Counted from the stretch's first letter, positions 38,694-47,250 are shown. The stretch is 64,000 bases of DNA from Salipiger sp. CCB-MM3 (GCF_001687105.1 NZ_CP014595.1:868001-932000), one strand, 5' to 3'. The notes: generated by a model from the sequence alone, not told the origin. Program-made: numbers and translations.

Positions 38694-39566
38694 ATGACGC
38701 AGACGATGATCGGAGTGATCGGCGGCTCGGGGGTCTATGACCTCGACGCATTGGAAGACCGCGCGTGGGTCACCGTCGAGACGCCTTGGGGCGCGCCGTC
38801 GGATCAGGTGCTGACCGGCACGCTGGCGGGCGTGAAGATGGCGTTCCTGCCGCGGCACGGACGTGGCCACCGTCTGTCGCCCTCCAGCGTGCCCTATCGC
38901 GCCAATATCGACGCGCTGAAGCGGCTCGGGGTGACCGATGTGATCTCGGTCTCCGCCTGCGGCTCGTTCCGCGAGGAGATGGCGCCGGGCGATTTCGTCA
39001 TCGTCGATCAGTTCATCGACCGGACCTTCGCGCGGGACAAAAGCTTTTTCGGCAGCGGCTGCGTGGCGCATGTCTCGCTGGCCCATCCCACCTGCGCGCG
39101 GCTCGGCGCCCATGTGCTGGCCGCCGCCATCGACGCCGGGATCACCGTGCATGACGGCGGCACCTATCTGGCGATGGAAGGGCCGCAGTTCTCCACGCTG
39201 GCGGAGTCGCGGATGTACCGCACGCAATGGGGCGCGGATGTCATCGGCATGACGAATATGCCCGAGGCCAAGCTCGCCCGCGAGGCCGAGCTTTGCTATG
39301 CCTCGGTCGCCATGGTCACCGACTATGATTGCTGGCACGAAGAACACGGCGCGGTGCAGGTCTCGGACATCGTCAAAGTGCTGCATGGCAACGCCGAAAA
39401 GGCGCGCGCGCTGGTCTCGCGCCTGCCCGCGCTGCTGGGCACCGAGCGCGCGCCCTGCCCGCATGGCTGCGACCGGGCGCTCGAGCATGCGCTGATCACC
39501 GCCCCGGATGCGCGCGATCCGGCGGTGCTGGCAAAGCTCGACGCGGTGGCGGGGAGGCTGCTGTGA
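38694..39566 (+). CDS. mtnP: S-methyl-5'-thioadenosine phosphorylase
   Basis: 290 residues; cleaves methylthioadenosine with phosphate to adenine and methylthioribose 1-phosphate. Signatures: IGVIGGSGVYDL, FLPRHGRGHRLSPSSVPYRANI, SACGSFREEMAPGDFVIVDQFIDRT, the methionine-rich GPQFSTLAESRMYR and IGMTNMPEAKLAREAEL, and TDYDCWHE. Full length. GTGA overlap with the LysE gene and apt 24 bases after that; Apt then converts the released adenine to AMP, so the operon makes metabolic sense. Confidence 0.96.
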   Translation: MTQTMIGVIGGSGVYDLDALEDRAWVTVETPWGAPSDQVLTGTLAGVKMAFLPRHGRGHRLSPSSVPYRANIDALKRLGVTDVISVSACGSFREEMAPGDFVIVDQFIDRTFARDKSFFGSGCVAHVSLAHPTCARLGAHVLAAAIDAGITVHDGGTYLAMEGPQFSTLAESRMYRTQWGADVIGMTNMPEAKLAREAELCYASVAMVTDYDCWHEEHGAVQVSDIVKVLHGNAEKARALVSRLPALLGTERAPCPHGCDRALEHALITAPDARDPAVLAKLDAVAGRLL

Positions 39567-40186
39567 GCTTTGATCTCTGGCTGACCTTCGTCGCGGCCTC
39601 GACCGCGCTGCTGCTCATCCCCGGCCCGACGGTGCTGCTGGTGCTCAGCTACGCGCTCTCCAAGGGACGGTCGGTCGCGCTGGCCTCGGCGGCGGGCGTG
39701 GCGCTGGGGGATTTCACCGCCATGTCGCTGTCGCTGGCGGGGCTTGGCGCGCTGGTGCTGACCTCGGCCATGCTCTTCACCGCGCTGAAATGGCTCGGCG
39801 CCGCCTATCTGGTCTGGCTCGGGATCAAGCTGCTGCGCTCCGCCCCCGGCGCCGGGCTGCGCCTGCCGCACACCGAGATCACCGCCCGCGGCGTATTCCG
39901 CCATGCCGCCGCGGTGACCGCGCTCAACCCCAAGAGCATCGCCTTCTTCATCGCCTTCGTGCCGCAGTTCGTCGACCCGGGCGCGGCGCTTTTGCCGCAG
40001 TTTGCTTTGCTGATCAGCACCTTCGTGACACTTGCCGCGCTGAATGTGCTGGCCTATGCCCTCGCGGCGGACCGGCTGCGCCGGATGATCGACCGCCCCG
40101 CCGTGCTTGCATGGATCACCCGCTCCGGTGGCGCGGCGCTGATCGCCATGGGAGTGCTCACCGCAACGCTGCGCCGCGCCGCCTAA
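39563..40186 (+). CDS. LysE/RhtB-family amino-acid exporter
   Basis: 207 residues from GTG 39563, overlapping the mtnP stop; GGGGAGG is eight bases upstream. About six membrane helices, with the RhtB-type N-terminus [34 protein letters not shown] and the helix [20 protein letters not shown], then [21 protein letters not shown]. Exports an amino acid or derivative (homoserine, threonine or others). Placed between mtnP and apt. Confidence 0.92.
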   Translation: MSFDLWLTFVAASTALLLIPGPTVLLVLSYALSKGRSVALASAAGVALGDFTAMSLSLAGLGALVLTSAMLFTALKWLGAAYLVWLGIKLLRSAPGAGLRLPHTEITARGVFRHAAAVTALNPKSIAFFIAFVPQFVDPGAALLPQFALLISTFVTLAALNVLAYALAADRLRRMIDRPAVLAWITRSGGAALIAMGVLTATLRRAA

Positions 40187-40209
40187 GGCCCGACAGGAAC
40201 CGACGACCG

Positions 40210-40749
40210 ATGAAACCGCCCAAGAGCATCCCCGACTATATCCGCACCATCCCCGATTACCCGCATGCGGGCATCCTGTTCCGCGACGTGACGCCGCTCT
40301 GCGCCGACCCGCAGGGGTTCCGCCTCGCGGTGGACCAGCTTGCGCTGCCCTTCACCGGGCAGAAATACGACAAGGTGCTGGGCCCGGAAGCGCGCGGCTT
40401 CCTGCTCGGCGGCGCGGTGGCGCATCAGCTTTCGGTGGGCTTTGCCGCGCTGCGCAAGGCGGGCAAGCTGCCGCCGCCGGTGATCTCGCAAAGCTACGCA
40501 CTGGAGTATGGCGAGGCGACGGTCGAACTCTCCGAGCATGCGATCACCCCGGGCGATCAGGTGCTGCTGGTCGATGATCTCATCGCCACCGGCGGCACCG
40601 CCGAAGCGGCGGTCTCGCTGGTCGAGCGGCTTGGCGGCAATGTCACCGCCGCCGCCTTCATCGTCGATCTGCCCGACCTCGGTGGCCGCAAGCGGCTCGA
40701 AGCGATGGGCGTGACGGTGCACACGCTCTGCGCCTATGAGGGTCTCTGA
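40210..40749 (+). CDS. apt: Adenine phosphoribosyltransferase
   Basis: 179 residues. The PRPP-binding loop [17 protein letters not shown] is exact for the family; [35 protein letters not shown] and [15 protein letters not shown] are Apt blocks. Converts adenine and PRPP to AMP. ATG 40210 is 24 bases after the LysE stop; co-transcription with mtnP is likely, giving a methylthioadenosine-to-AMP salvage route. Confidence 0.96.
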   Translation: MKPPKSIPDYIRTIPDYPHAGILFRDVTPLCADPQGFRLAVDQLALPFTGQKYDKVLGPEARGFLLGGAVAHQLSVGFAALRKAGKLPPPVISQSYALEYGEATVELSEHAITPGDQVLLVDDLIATGGTAEAAVSLVERLGGNVTAAAFIVDLPDLGGRKRLEAMGVTVHTLCAYEGL

Positions 40750-40783
40750 GCGCCTGCCCGCGCGCCTGGCCCGCGCGCTCGGG

Positions 40784-40847
40784 TCTTCTTCTCTTTAAAA
40801 ATACGCCGGGGGTGAGCCGCACAGCGGCGAGGGGGCGGCGCCCCCTC
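40784..40847 (+). repeat. Intergenic repeat family, copy 6
   Basis: CTTCTTCTCTTTAAAAATACGCCGGGGGTGAGCCGC followed by the GCACAGCGGC and GGGGGCGGCGCCCCC hairpins. Between convergent apt and the MATE gene; the last base is only two bases from the MATE stop codon. A GC stem (CGCGCGCTCGGG region) precedes it and could serve as apt terminator. Confidence 0.7.
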
Positions 40848-40848
40848 T

Positions 40849-42186
40849 CTACACCCCTGCCGCCACCGACCGCTCCAGCGCCGGGTAGCGCAGCGCCAGC
40901 GTCAGCCCGCGCGCAAGGAAAGAGACCTGAAACGCCAGCCACAGACCGTGGTTGCCCATGGGGCCAAGGCTCAGCACCAGCACCGCGGCATAGATCAGCG
41001 TCGAGACCGCCATCATATTGCGCATGTCCCCGGCCCGTGTCGCGCCGATGAAGATGCCGTCGAACATGAAGGCCATGATCTGCAGCACCGGCGTCGCCAC
41101 CATCCACGGCAGGAAGGCCAGCGCCATGCTGCGCACCTGCGGATCCACGGTCATCAGGCTGACGAGCGCGGGCCCGCCGACCCAGAACACCGCCGAGAGC
41201 AGCAGCGCAACGAGGCTGCACCAGATCGCCGCCAGTTGCGCGCCGCGGCGCAGCCGCGCCAGATCGCGCGCGCCGACTGCCTGCCCGACCAACGCCTCGG
41301 CGGCAAAGGCAAAGCCGTCGAGCGCATAGGTGGTGATCAGCAGGAACTGCATCAGCACCTGATTGGCCGCCAGCGTCACATCGCCAAAGCGTGCGCCGAC
41401 GAACATGAACGAGACCATAATGCCCTGCAGCATCAGCGAGCGCAGCAGGATGTCGCCGTTGAGCGCCGCCATGTGACGCAAGCGCGCCGGATCGAAGACC
41501 CGCGCCCGATTGCGCCAGCCCGCGCCGAGAAACCCGTCGCGGCACAGCCAGATGCCAAGCGCCAGCCCGGTCCATTCGGCGGCGAAGGTGGCGATGGCCA
41601 CGCCCTCCACTCCCATATGCGCCCAAAGCACCAGCGCCACGTCGAGCACCACATTGACGAGGTTCATGCCCAGTTGCAGCGCCAGCACCGCCCGCGTCCG
41701 CTCCTGCGCAATGAGCCAGCCGGTCAGCCCGTAGATCGCCACCGCGGCGGGGGCCGACCAGATGCGGATCTGCATATAGCTGCGCGCCATGGCTTCGACC
41801 TCTGCCGAGGCTGGCGACAGCGCGAAGGCGCCGCGGAAAATCAGCGCTTGCAGCGCGATCAGCAGGACCCCGCCCGCAAGGCCGATCAGCAGCGAGCGGG
41901 CCAGCAGCGCCGAGACCTCGCAGGCGTCATTCTCGCCCCGCGCCTGCGCGGTCAGCCCGACGGTGCCCATGCGCAGAAAGCCGAACACCCAATAGACCGA
42001 CGACAGCACCACCGCGCCCACGGCGACGGCGGCGATCGGCTCGGGCTGCGGGATCTGCCCGACCACTGCCGTGTCCACCGCGCCGAGGATCGGCACGGTG
42101 ATATTCGACAGCAGGATCGGCACGGCGATCTGCAGCACTCGGGAATGGCTCAGCGGGGGCGCCTTGGGCGTGGCTTCAGCGGTCAT
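40849..42186 (-). CDS. MATE-family multidrug/toxin efflux protein (DinF-like)
   Basis: 445 residues, twelve predicted membrane helices in two related halves: LQIAVPILLSNITVPILGAVDTAVVGQI near the start and GDILLRSLMLQGIMVSFMFVGARFGDVTLAANQVLMQF in the second half are MATE signatures. Na+ or H+ coupled exporter; the substrate is unknown. A 4-base CGTC-rich gap and no partner genes; monocistronic. Confidence 0.92.
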   Translation of the reverse strand: MTAEATPKAPPLSHSRVLQIAVPILLSNITVPILGAVDTAVVGQIPQPEPIAAVAVGAVVLSSVYWVFGFLRMGTVGLTAQARGENDACEVSALLARSLLIGLAGGVLLIALQALIFRGAFALSPASAEVEAMARSYMQIRIWSAPAAVAIYGLTGWLIAQERTRAVLALQLGMNLVNVVLDVALVLWAHMGVEGVAIATFAAEWTGLALGIWLCRDGFLGAGWRNRARVFDPARLRHMAALNGDILLRSLMLQGIMVSFMFVGARFGDVTLAANQVLMQFLLITTYALDGFAFAAEALVGQAVGARDLARLRRGAQLAAIWCSLVALLLSAVFWVGGPALVSLMTVDPQVRSMALAFLPWMVATPVLQIMAFMFDGIFIGATRAGDMRNMMAVSTLIYAAVLVLSLGPMGNHGLWLAFQVSFLARGLTLALRYPALERSVAAGV

Positions 42187-42289
42187 GATGGCGGATCGCT
42201 AGCACCTGCGCGCGGCGGGCGGAAGGGGCCATGACCGCGCAGAGCGAGCGCAGCTGAGGCCCCGGGCGCGATGCGCCCTCAGCCCTCGC

Positions 42290-42799
42290 TCAGCCCTCGT
42301 CCCACGGCATCAGGAAATGCCCGACCGCCTGCACGATGGGCCGGTCGCGGTTGTCCTGCCACGCTTCGGCGTGGACCGAGGCGTAGCGCCGCCCCGAGCG
42401 GGTGACCCGGGCGCGCGCATAGGCATCGCGCGGCAGACCGGGACGCAGGTAATCCGTGGTGAAATCGATGGTCTTGGGCAGGCGCGGCAGCCGCCCCTCT
42501 TCGAGATCGCCCAGATCGAGGCGCCCCGACTCGACATCGTCCCAAAGGCTCATCCAGCTCAGCGTGATGATTGAGGTCACCTCGAGAAAGGCCGAGGTCA
42601 CCCCGCCGTGCAGCGCCGGAAGGTCGGGGTTGCCGATGAGCTTCTCATCGTAGTTGAGCACGCCGGTCAGTTCGTCGCCGCGACGGTCGAAGGTGATGCC
42701 GAGAAAATTCACATAGGGCACACCGCCCGCCAGCGCCCGCAGCGCGGTGTCGCGGCGCTGCTTGACCACCTGCACAGGTTCGGGACGGGACCGGCTCAT
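42290..42799 (-). CDS. PaaI-family thioesterase (hotdog fold), second of pair
   Basis: 169 residues from ATG 42799, which overlaps the stop of the preceding gene by four bases. The hotdog-fold pattern is VPYVNFLGITFDRRGDELTGVLNYDEKLIGNPDLPALHGGVTSAFLEVTS, with the HGGV(T) catalytic region, then FTTDYLRPGLPRDAYARARVTRSGRRYASVHAE. It probably hydrolyses acyl-CoA esters; the substrate is unknown. It forms a two-gene operon with another PaaI homologue. Confidence 0.88.
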   Translation of the reverse strand: MSRSRPEPVQVVKQRRDTALRALAGGVPYVNFLGITFDRRGDELTGVLNYDEKLIGNPDLPALHGGVTSAFLEVTSIITLSWMSLWDDVESGRLDLGDLEEGRLPRLPKTIDFTTDYLRPGLPRDAYARARVTRSGRRYASVHAEAWQDNRDRPIVQAVGHFLMPWDEG

Positions 42800-43272
42800 G
42801 AGCGCGCCTCGCGCAGCTGCGGCACGGTGAAGGTGCCGGTGGCCATGGCGACCGGGTTCTCTTCGTCCTCGTCCAGCGCCAGCGCGCGCACAAAGGCGAC
42901 CGAGCGGGTCACATGATGGCATTCGGCGCGCGCGGTGATCCCCTGCCCCGGCGTCGCGGCACGCAGATAGTCGATGCGCAGGCTGATCGTCGCCGTGGCG
43001 CCCGCAACCAGCGGATGCGCCATGACCGCGGCACCGCCGCAGGTGTCCATCAGGGTCGAGACCGCGCCGCCATGGATCACCCCGGTTTCGGGATCGCCCA
43101 CGAGCTGCGCGTGAAACGGCATGTGGATCTCGGCGCGGCCCTCACCCAAAGCGGTGATCCTCAGCCCCAGCGCCCGCGCCTGCGGCAGACGCTGGATCAG
43201 CGCCTCAGACTGGGTCAGATCCTGGGCCAATTCCCGGACCGGTTCCGCGCCCGGCTCTTGCTTGGTGGACAT
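42796..43272 (-). CDS. PaaI-family thioesterase (hotdog fold), first of pair
   Basis: 158 residues from ATG 43272. The catalytic segment is GDPETGVIHGGAVSTLMDTCGGAAV, with HGG and the downstream acidic residue as in PaaI; the substrate-binding strand is TISLRIDYLRAATPGQGI. First gene of the pair, ending in an ATGA overlap with the next. The two proteins may form a heteromer or have different acyl-CoA preferences. Divergent from a MerR-type regulator 181 bp away. Confidence 0.89.
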   Translation of the reverse strand: MSTKQEPGAEPVRELAQDLTQSEALIQRLPQARALGLRITALGEGRAEIHMPFHAQLVGDPETGVIHGGAVSTLMDTCGGAAVMAHPLVAGATATISLRIDYLRAATPGQGITARAECHHVTRSVAFVRALALDEDEENPVAMATGTFTVPQLREARS

Positions 43273-43453
43273 GCCGAATTCCTTTCCGTCTTGCGTCTTT
43301 ATGCGGCGGCGCGCCGCCCATCGCAAGGCGCCCCCTGCGTGGCCCCATGCGCGGCCCGTGCGCGGCTCATGTGCCGGGTGCCGCTGGCTGTCACCGGGTG
43401 CCATTGCCCTCGCCGCAGTGCCGCATTACCTTTCCGGTACGTCAGGAGGACCC

Positions 43454-43825
43454 ATGAGCGAGACACCTCTCAGCTTCAAGGACATGTGCGCGCGCTTCGA
43501 CGTGACGCCGCGAACCTTGCGCTATTACGAATACATCGAGTTGCTCAGCCCCGAGCGCGAGGGCCGCTCGCGCTGGTATGGCGCCCGCGAGATCGCCCGG
43601 ATGACGCTGATCCTGCGCGGCCGCAAGTTCGGCTTCCAGCTCGAAGAGATCCGGCAATGGCTGCAGATGTACGAACGCGAGGGCACCGAGGCGCAAATGC
43701 GCACTTGGGTGGAGATGGCCGACCGGCAGTTAACCCAGCTTACAGAACAGCGCGCGCAGCTCGAAGAGGCCATCGACGAGCTCAAAGCGCTTCGGGATCT
43801 GACGGCCCGGCAACTCGGCGAATAA
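43454..43825 (+). CDS. MerR-family regulator A
   Basis: 123 residues from ATG 43454 behind AGGAGG. N-terminal MerR helix-turn-helix: SFKDMCARFDVTPRTLRYYEYIELLSPEREGRSRWY, then ARMTLILRGRKFGFQLEEIRQWL and a C-terminal coiled coil (about 80-123) for dimerisation. No cysteine metal-binding loop, so it is not a metal sensor; it resembles MerR proteins that control acyl-CoA catabolism (LiuR/PsrA type). Divergent from the thioesterase pair and followed by a paralogue. Confidence 0.88.
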   Translation: MSETPLSFKDMCARFDVTPRTLRYYEYIELLSPEREGRSRWYGAREIARMTLILRGRKFGFQLEEIRQWLQMYEREGTEAQMRTWVEMADRQLTQLTEQRAQLEEAIDELKALRDLTARQLGE

Positions 43826-43962
43826 CCCGAATCAGGTAAACAGCGCGATCTGAACCGCTTTGGCTGTTTCGCCCGATGACACATTCCGGGCTTCGCATGG
43901 CTGAATCCCCTCTCAACCAGAGAAAGAAAATTCCCGCTTCGGTCGCGTGACCTGTAAGGAAG

Positions 43963-43970
43963 TTACGTAA
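43963..43970. promoter_or_regulatory. TTACGTAA palindrome upstream of second merR gene
   Basis: TTACGTAA, a perfect 8-bp palindrome in the AT-richer gap between the two merR genes, 115 bp before the second start. It resembles the core of MerR/LiuR-type sites (TTTACGTNNACGTAAA-like) known from proteobacteria, but one copy is weak evidence. Confidence 0.3.
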
Positions 43971-44084
43971 ATCCAAAAATGACGCCGCGTCCCGGTCTCA
44001 AAAGGATAGGGGGCAGTTGTAGGATTGTCATGAAAGGCGCAGGTCACCCGTCATCTTGACGCGAAGTGAGGTAGAAGACCTGAC

Positions 44085-44483
44085 ATGAGTGACGACCAAC
44101 TTTTGACCATCCGCGAAATGTGCGACCTCTTTGAGGTGACCCCGCGGACCCTGCGTTTCTACGAGCAGAAAGAGCTGCTCTTTCCCATCCGTGAGGGACA
44201 GAAACGTCTGTTTACCCGGCGCGACCGCGCCCGGCTCAAGCTGATCCTGCGCGGCAAGCGCTTTGGATTCAGCCTTGAGGAAATCCGCCAGCTTCTGGAG
44301 CTCTATGACAAGGGCGACCAGCAGCGCACGCAGATCGCGCGCAGCCACGAGATCGGTCAGCAACGTCTCGCCGACATGATCCGTCAGCGCGATGACCTGT
44401 CGATGGCGATCGAAGAGCTGAAAGAGCAACTCGCCTGGGGAGAGCGGATGCTCGGGGAAATGGAACAGCGCAAGGCCGGCTGA
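44085..44483 (+). CDS. MerR-family regulator B
   Basis: 132 residues from ATG 44085. Helix-turn-helix TIREMCDLFEVTPRTLRFYEQKELLFPIREGQKRLFTRRDRARLKLILRGKRFGFSLEEIRQLLELYDKG is close to regulator A (shared MCxxFxVTPRTLRxYE, LILRGxxFGFxLEEIRQ). Coiled-coil C-terminus. No metal-binding cysteines. In roseobacters such a gene often stands before acyl-CoA dehydrogenase/isovaleryl-CoA genes; here it stands without a visible target, followed by a strong terminator. Confidence 0.88.
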   Translation: MSDDQLLTIREMCDLFEVTPRTLRFYEQKELLFPIREGQKRLFTRRDRARLKLILRGKRFGFSLEEIRQLLELYDKGDQQRTQIARSHEIGQQRLADMIRQRDDLSMAIEELKEQLAWGERMLGEMEQRKAG

Positions 44484-44916
44484 TCCCGCAAGGATCACGG
44501 CAGGCCTTGGCGGACGGGAGGAGGAGACCCGATGCCAGGGACATATCAGGGCGCAACGCCCGCCATGACCGCCCCGGATGCGGATCCGCTATGCGTCGCT
44601 TGCGACGGGCCGCGGATCCACCGGGGCGGTTTTGTATTTGGCATAGTTTTGCGTCTGGCATAGCGGGCCGCTTGCCCACCGCCCGCGCCACGACCGCCCG
44701 TGAGCACCATCAAGCCGGAAACCCCAGTAAGCCGTAAGTACCAATCGCGCGCGGTTCCAGCGCCCACCGGTCCCCCCTCGGACGCGCGCGCCTGCGGGCT
44801 ATGCCCCTCGATCCGGCGCGAGATCCTCCGGGTGCCAAGGCCCATTGCCGCTGGACGCCGCGGCTGTGGAATGAAACGCTACGGCCAAATGCCCATTCCG
44901 GCAAGGACAGCTGACC
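44484..44916. other. 433-bp intergenic region after merR B
   Basis: Beyond the terminator at 44568-44634 I see no supported gene. A 43-codon frame at 44532-44663 has a ribosome-site-like GGAGGAGGAG but overlaps the terminator and resembles nothing. The part 44664-44916 shows no clear coding, repeat or regulatory signal. Confidence 0.5.
44568..44634 (+). terminator. Terminator after merR B
   Basis: Long imperfect hairpin: ACCGCCCCGG pairs with CCGGGGCGGT and GGATCCGC with GCGGATCC, with a short bulge and an inner loop; TTTTGTATTT follows. It lies 85 bases after the merR stop. Confidence 0.75.
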
Positions 44917-45129
44917 ATGCCGAAACGCTTCCGCCTCACCCGCCGAGTGCCGCTGGCGATGACCGAGGACGGCTACCGCGGGTTGCGCAGCTTCGCCGCT
45001 GCCGCCGGGCTCGACGAGGGCGAGGCGCTGTCGTTCCTCTTTGAAAACTTCGACAGCGTCACCGACAGCGAGGTACTGGCGCATCGGCTGCGGCTGTTCA
45101 ATTCCGAGCTCGAGGCGCGCAAGCGATGA
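44917..45129 (+). CDS. Small conserved hypothetical protein
   Basis: 70 residues (MPKRFRLTRRVPLAMTEDGY...). AAGGA lies nine bases before the ATG. The protein is charged, helical, and ends in ARKR; segments MTEDGYRGLRSFAAAAGLDEGEALSFLFENFDSV look like a short helix-rich domain. I recall similar small proteins in other roseobacters, without assigned function; this is memory, not a search. No signal peptide or membrane segment. A DNA-binding (ribbon or helix) adaptor role is possible but unproven. Confidence 0.68.
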   Translation: MPKRFRLTRRVPLAMTEDGYRGLRSFAAAAGLDEGEALSFLFENFDSVTDSEVLAHRLRLFNSELEARKR

Positions 45130-45194
45130 GGCCCTTGGTGTCGAGGGTCTTGGTGTCATTCCCGCGAAACCTCCGACCCGCCGCTTACTCCCCG

Positions 45195-45253
45195 CAAGGA
45201 ACCGGGGGTTTCATACCCCCGGACCCCCGTGGGATATTTGTACCAAGAGGAAG
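45195..45253 (-). repeat. Intergenic repeat family, copy 7 (reverse orientation)
   Basis: On the minus strand: CTTCCTCTTGGTACAAATATCCCACGGGGGTC, then a hairpin CCGGGGGT / ACCCCCGG around TTCAT (45202-45222). CTTGG/AAATATCCC subtype. Paired with copy 8 in opposite orientation 190 bp away. Confidence 0.7.
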
Positions 45254-45302
45254 CGGAACGACCGCTTTCGGGTCCACATCACGAGGGACTGCATCCGGTC
45301 CG

Positions 45303-45342
45303 CCCCACCTTCGCAGAAGCTAGAACGCTTGCGAGGGTGGGG
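45303..45342. other. Strong hairpin between inverted repeat copies 7 and 8
   Basis: CCCCACCTTCGCAGAAGC pairs with GCTTGCGAGGGTGGGG (one mismatch, one 2-base bulge) around TAGAAC, a stem of about 16 bp. It could be a transcription terminator for the 70-residue protein gene or a structured RNA; only CTTCCCCTT follows, so the terminator reading is uncertain. Confidence 0.5.
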
Positions 45343-45440
45343 CTTCCCCTTGGACGGCCATCGGCTTCCCAGCCTGTACCGCGATCCCAAGCTACCGCGA
45401 GGATGGTTAAGACGAAGTTATGCCTAGATGAGACAGCCTG

Positions 45441-45495
45441 CTTCCTCTTGGCGTAAATATCCCGCGGGGGTGCGGGGGCGCGAAGCCCCCGCTCC
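45441..45495 (+). repeat. Intergenic repeat family, copy 8
   Basis: CTTCCTCTTGGCGTAAATATCCCGCGGGGGTG, then hairpin GCGGGGGC GCGAA GCCCCCGC. Closely parallel to copy 7 in base order but inverted, so the two bound a 186-bp interval. Located just before the GST gene. Confidence 0.7.
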
Positions 45496-45531
45496 GACAC
45501 GCCCCACCAGACCAACGGAAAGAGACGACGC

Positions 45532-46170
45532 ATGACCATCAAGCTCTACTGTTTCGGAGAATCCGGAAATGCCTATAAGGCGGCGCTGCCACTGGAACTC
45601 TCCGGGCTGGACTGGCAGCCGGTAAAGGTGGATTTCTTTTCCGGCGAGACCCGCGGCGGCACGTACCGAAGCGAACTCAACGAGATGGGCGAAGCGCCGG
45701 TGATGATCGACGGCGATGTAAAGCTCAGCCAATCGGGGGTGATCCAGACCTATATCACCGAGAAGACCGGGCGCTTCGGCGGCACCACGCCCGAAGAGGC
45801 CCGCGAAGTGCTGCGCTGGCAGTTCTGGGACAATCATAAGCTCAGCAGTCAGGCCGGGATGACGCGCTTTTTGATGAACTTCCTGCCGCCGGAAAAGCGC
45901 CCGACGGAGGTGATCTCTTTTATGCAGGCACGCCTCAAGGCCGTCTACGACGTGCTGAACACCCATCTTGCGGGCCGCGACTGGATCGTTGGTGCCGGGC
46001 CGACCCATGCCGATTTCTGCTGTTGCGGCTATCTGTTCTACCCCGAGCCCTTCGGCTTCACCCGCGCAGACTGGCCCGAGATCGACCGCTGGCTCAGCGG
46101 CATCGAAGCTCTGCCGGGCTGGAAACATCCCTATGATCTGATGCCCGGCTCGCCTGCCGACAGGGCGTAA
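45532..46170 (+). CDS. Glutathione S-transferase family protein
   Basis: 212 residues. The N-terminal thioredoxin-like domain is KLYCFGESGNAYKAALPLELSGLDWQPVKVDFFSGE, with the cis-Pro and glutathione-binding segment EAPVMIDGDVKLSQSGVIQTYI; the all-helical C-terminal domain follows. The active-site residue could be Ser10 or Asn12 (FGESGNAY). Substrate unknown; conjugation or isomerisation with glutathione. Convergent with the DUF2182 gene. Confidence 0.9.
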   Translation: MTIKLYCFGESGNAYKAALPLELSGLDWQPVKVDFFSGETRGGTYRSELNEMGEAPVMIDGDVKLSQSGVIQTYITEKTGRFGGTTPEEAREVLRWQFWDNHKLSSQAGMTRFLMNFLPPEKRPTEVISFMQARLKAVYDVLNTHLAGRDWIVGAGPTHADFCCCGYLFYPEPFGFTRADWPEIDRWLSGIEALPGWKHPYDLMPGSPADRA

Positions 46171-46262
46171 GGTCGCAAGCGCCCCCTCAGGGTACGTCGC
46201 CCCGGTGAATAGCCCGCGCTATAGGGGGCAGACTCAGGGGACATGCAATGAGGTGCCCGCCC

Positions 46263-47195
46263 TCAGAGCACCCCCATAAGGACCGCGCCGCCCCAAAGGA
46301 TCAGCAGCGCTCCGGCCGCCTTGCTGACCAGATCGCCGCGCGGCAGGTATTTCTCTGCCGCGACCCAAAGCGCCAGCCCGACGATCCAATAGAGGTTCAT
46401 GATCCCGCCAACAAAGAGCAGCGCCATCAGAAACCAACAGCAGCCGAGGCAATAGGTGCCATGCGATATCCCCATCCGCAGCGCCCCGATAGCGCCGGGG
46501 CGGCGGTGGGCGGTGAGGAACTCGGCCGGGGCGCGGCAATGGTTCAGACAGCTTTGCTTGAGCGGCGTGAACTGGAACACCCCAGCGGCGATCAGCAGCA
46601 GCGCGCCGGCGGTGCTGCCCGTCAGCGTCATCATCGACACCAAACCCTGCCGCTCCAGAGTCCATTGCGCAAAGGCGGCGATGGCGCTGAACACCCCCCA
46701 GATCAGCAGATACCCCGCGACAAAAGCGGCGGCCCTGCGCGGCACCGCCTGCGCGGCGACGCCCCGGCGCCCCAGTGCCGCGTAGAGCAGCACCACCGGT
46801 GCCACGCTGGGCAGCATCATGGCGATCATCATCACCCACCACATGAGGAAGACCAGCAGCGCATAGCCTACGGACCAGCCCCCCGCTGCGCCGCCCATCT
46901 CCATACCCTGGACCATTCCCTGGCCCGGCATCGTCGGCGGCTCTGCCGCGCCCGCGCCTTCGGGGGCGCCGGGCATGTCGTTCATGCCGGGCATGTCGCG
47001 TGTCGAGGGCATGTCGCCCGGCATCGCGGGCATCTGCTCAGTGCCGCCCATACCGGTCATCTCGATGGCGCTCATCTCCATGCCAACGCCAAAGAGCGTG
47101 TAGAGCCCCGCCAGCACGAAAAGCACCAGCAGCAGCATGGCAACGATCATGCGGTCGCGCCGCAGCAGGCGCTCCGCGAGGCCGGTATCGGTCAT
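46263..47195 (-). CDS. DUF2182 predicted metal-binding integral membrane protein
   Basis: 310 residues. After an N-terminal helix (about 17-38) a Met/Pro/Gly-rich loop (about 39-100) carries 14 methionines, then about six helices including WWVMMIAMMLPSVAPVVLLYAAL. Family motifs: KQSCLNHCR (C216, C220) and GISHGTYCLGCCWFLM (H245, C249, C252, C253). The cysteines, histidine and methionine-rich loop suggest Cu(I) handling in membrane/periplasm, but the function of DUF2182 is not firmly established. It follows the DUF1326 gene by 55 bases, same strand, so an operon is likely. Confidence 0.85.
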   Translation of the reverse strand: MTDTGLAERLLRRDRMIVAMLLLVLFVLAGLYTLFGVGMEMSAIEMTGMGGTEQMPAMPGDMPSTRDMPGMNDMPGAPEGAGAAEPPTMPGQGMVQGMEMGGAAGGWSVGYALLVFLMWWVMMIAMMLPSVAPVVLLYAALGRRGVAAQAVPRRAAAFVAGYLLIWGVFSAIAAFAQWTLERQGLVSMMTLTGSTAGALLLIAAGVFQFTPLKQSCLNHCRAPAEFLTAHRRPGAIGALRMGISHGTYCLGCCWFLMALLFVGGIMNLYWIVGLALWVAAEKYLPRGDLVSKAAGALLILWGGAVLMGVL

Positions 47196-47250
47196 CGCTC
47201 GGGACCTTTCGGATGGCTGATCCTCAGGGTGCAGATCGACGTGCCAACCC

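Larger units (their letters stand above)
45130..45531. other. 402-bp intergenic region holding two inverted repeat copies
   Basis: Contains repeat copies 7 and 8 in inverted orientation and a 16-bp-stem hairpin between them (described separately). No coding sequence is supported; the interior could be a decayed mobile element (MITE-like), but no terminal target duplication was identified. Confidence 0.55.

Noticed and set aside
44532..44663. 43-codon frame with GGAGGAGGAG before its ATG
   Set aside because: It runs through the hairpin and T-run of the terminator at 44568-44634, and its product has no recognisable feature.
44700..45044. 114-codon plus-strand frame overlapping the 70-residue protein gene
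   Set aside because: Its second half is simply the shifted frame of the 44917 gene, and the first half has no domain or good ribosome site.
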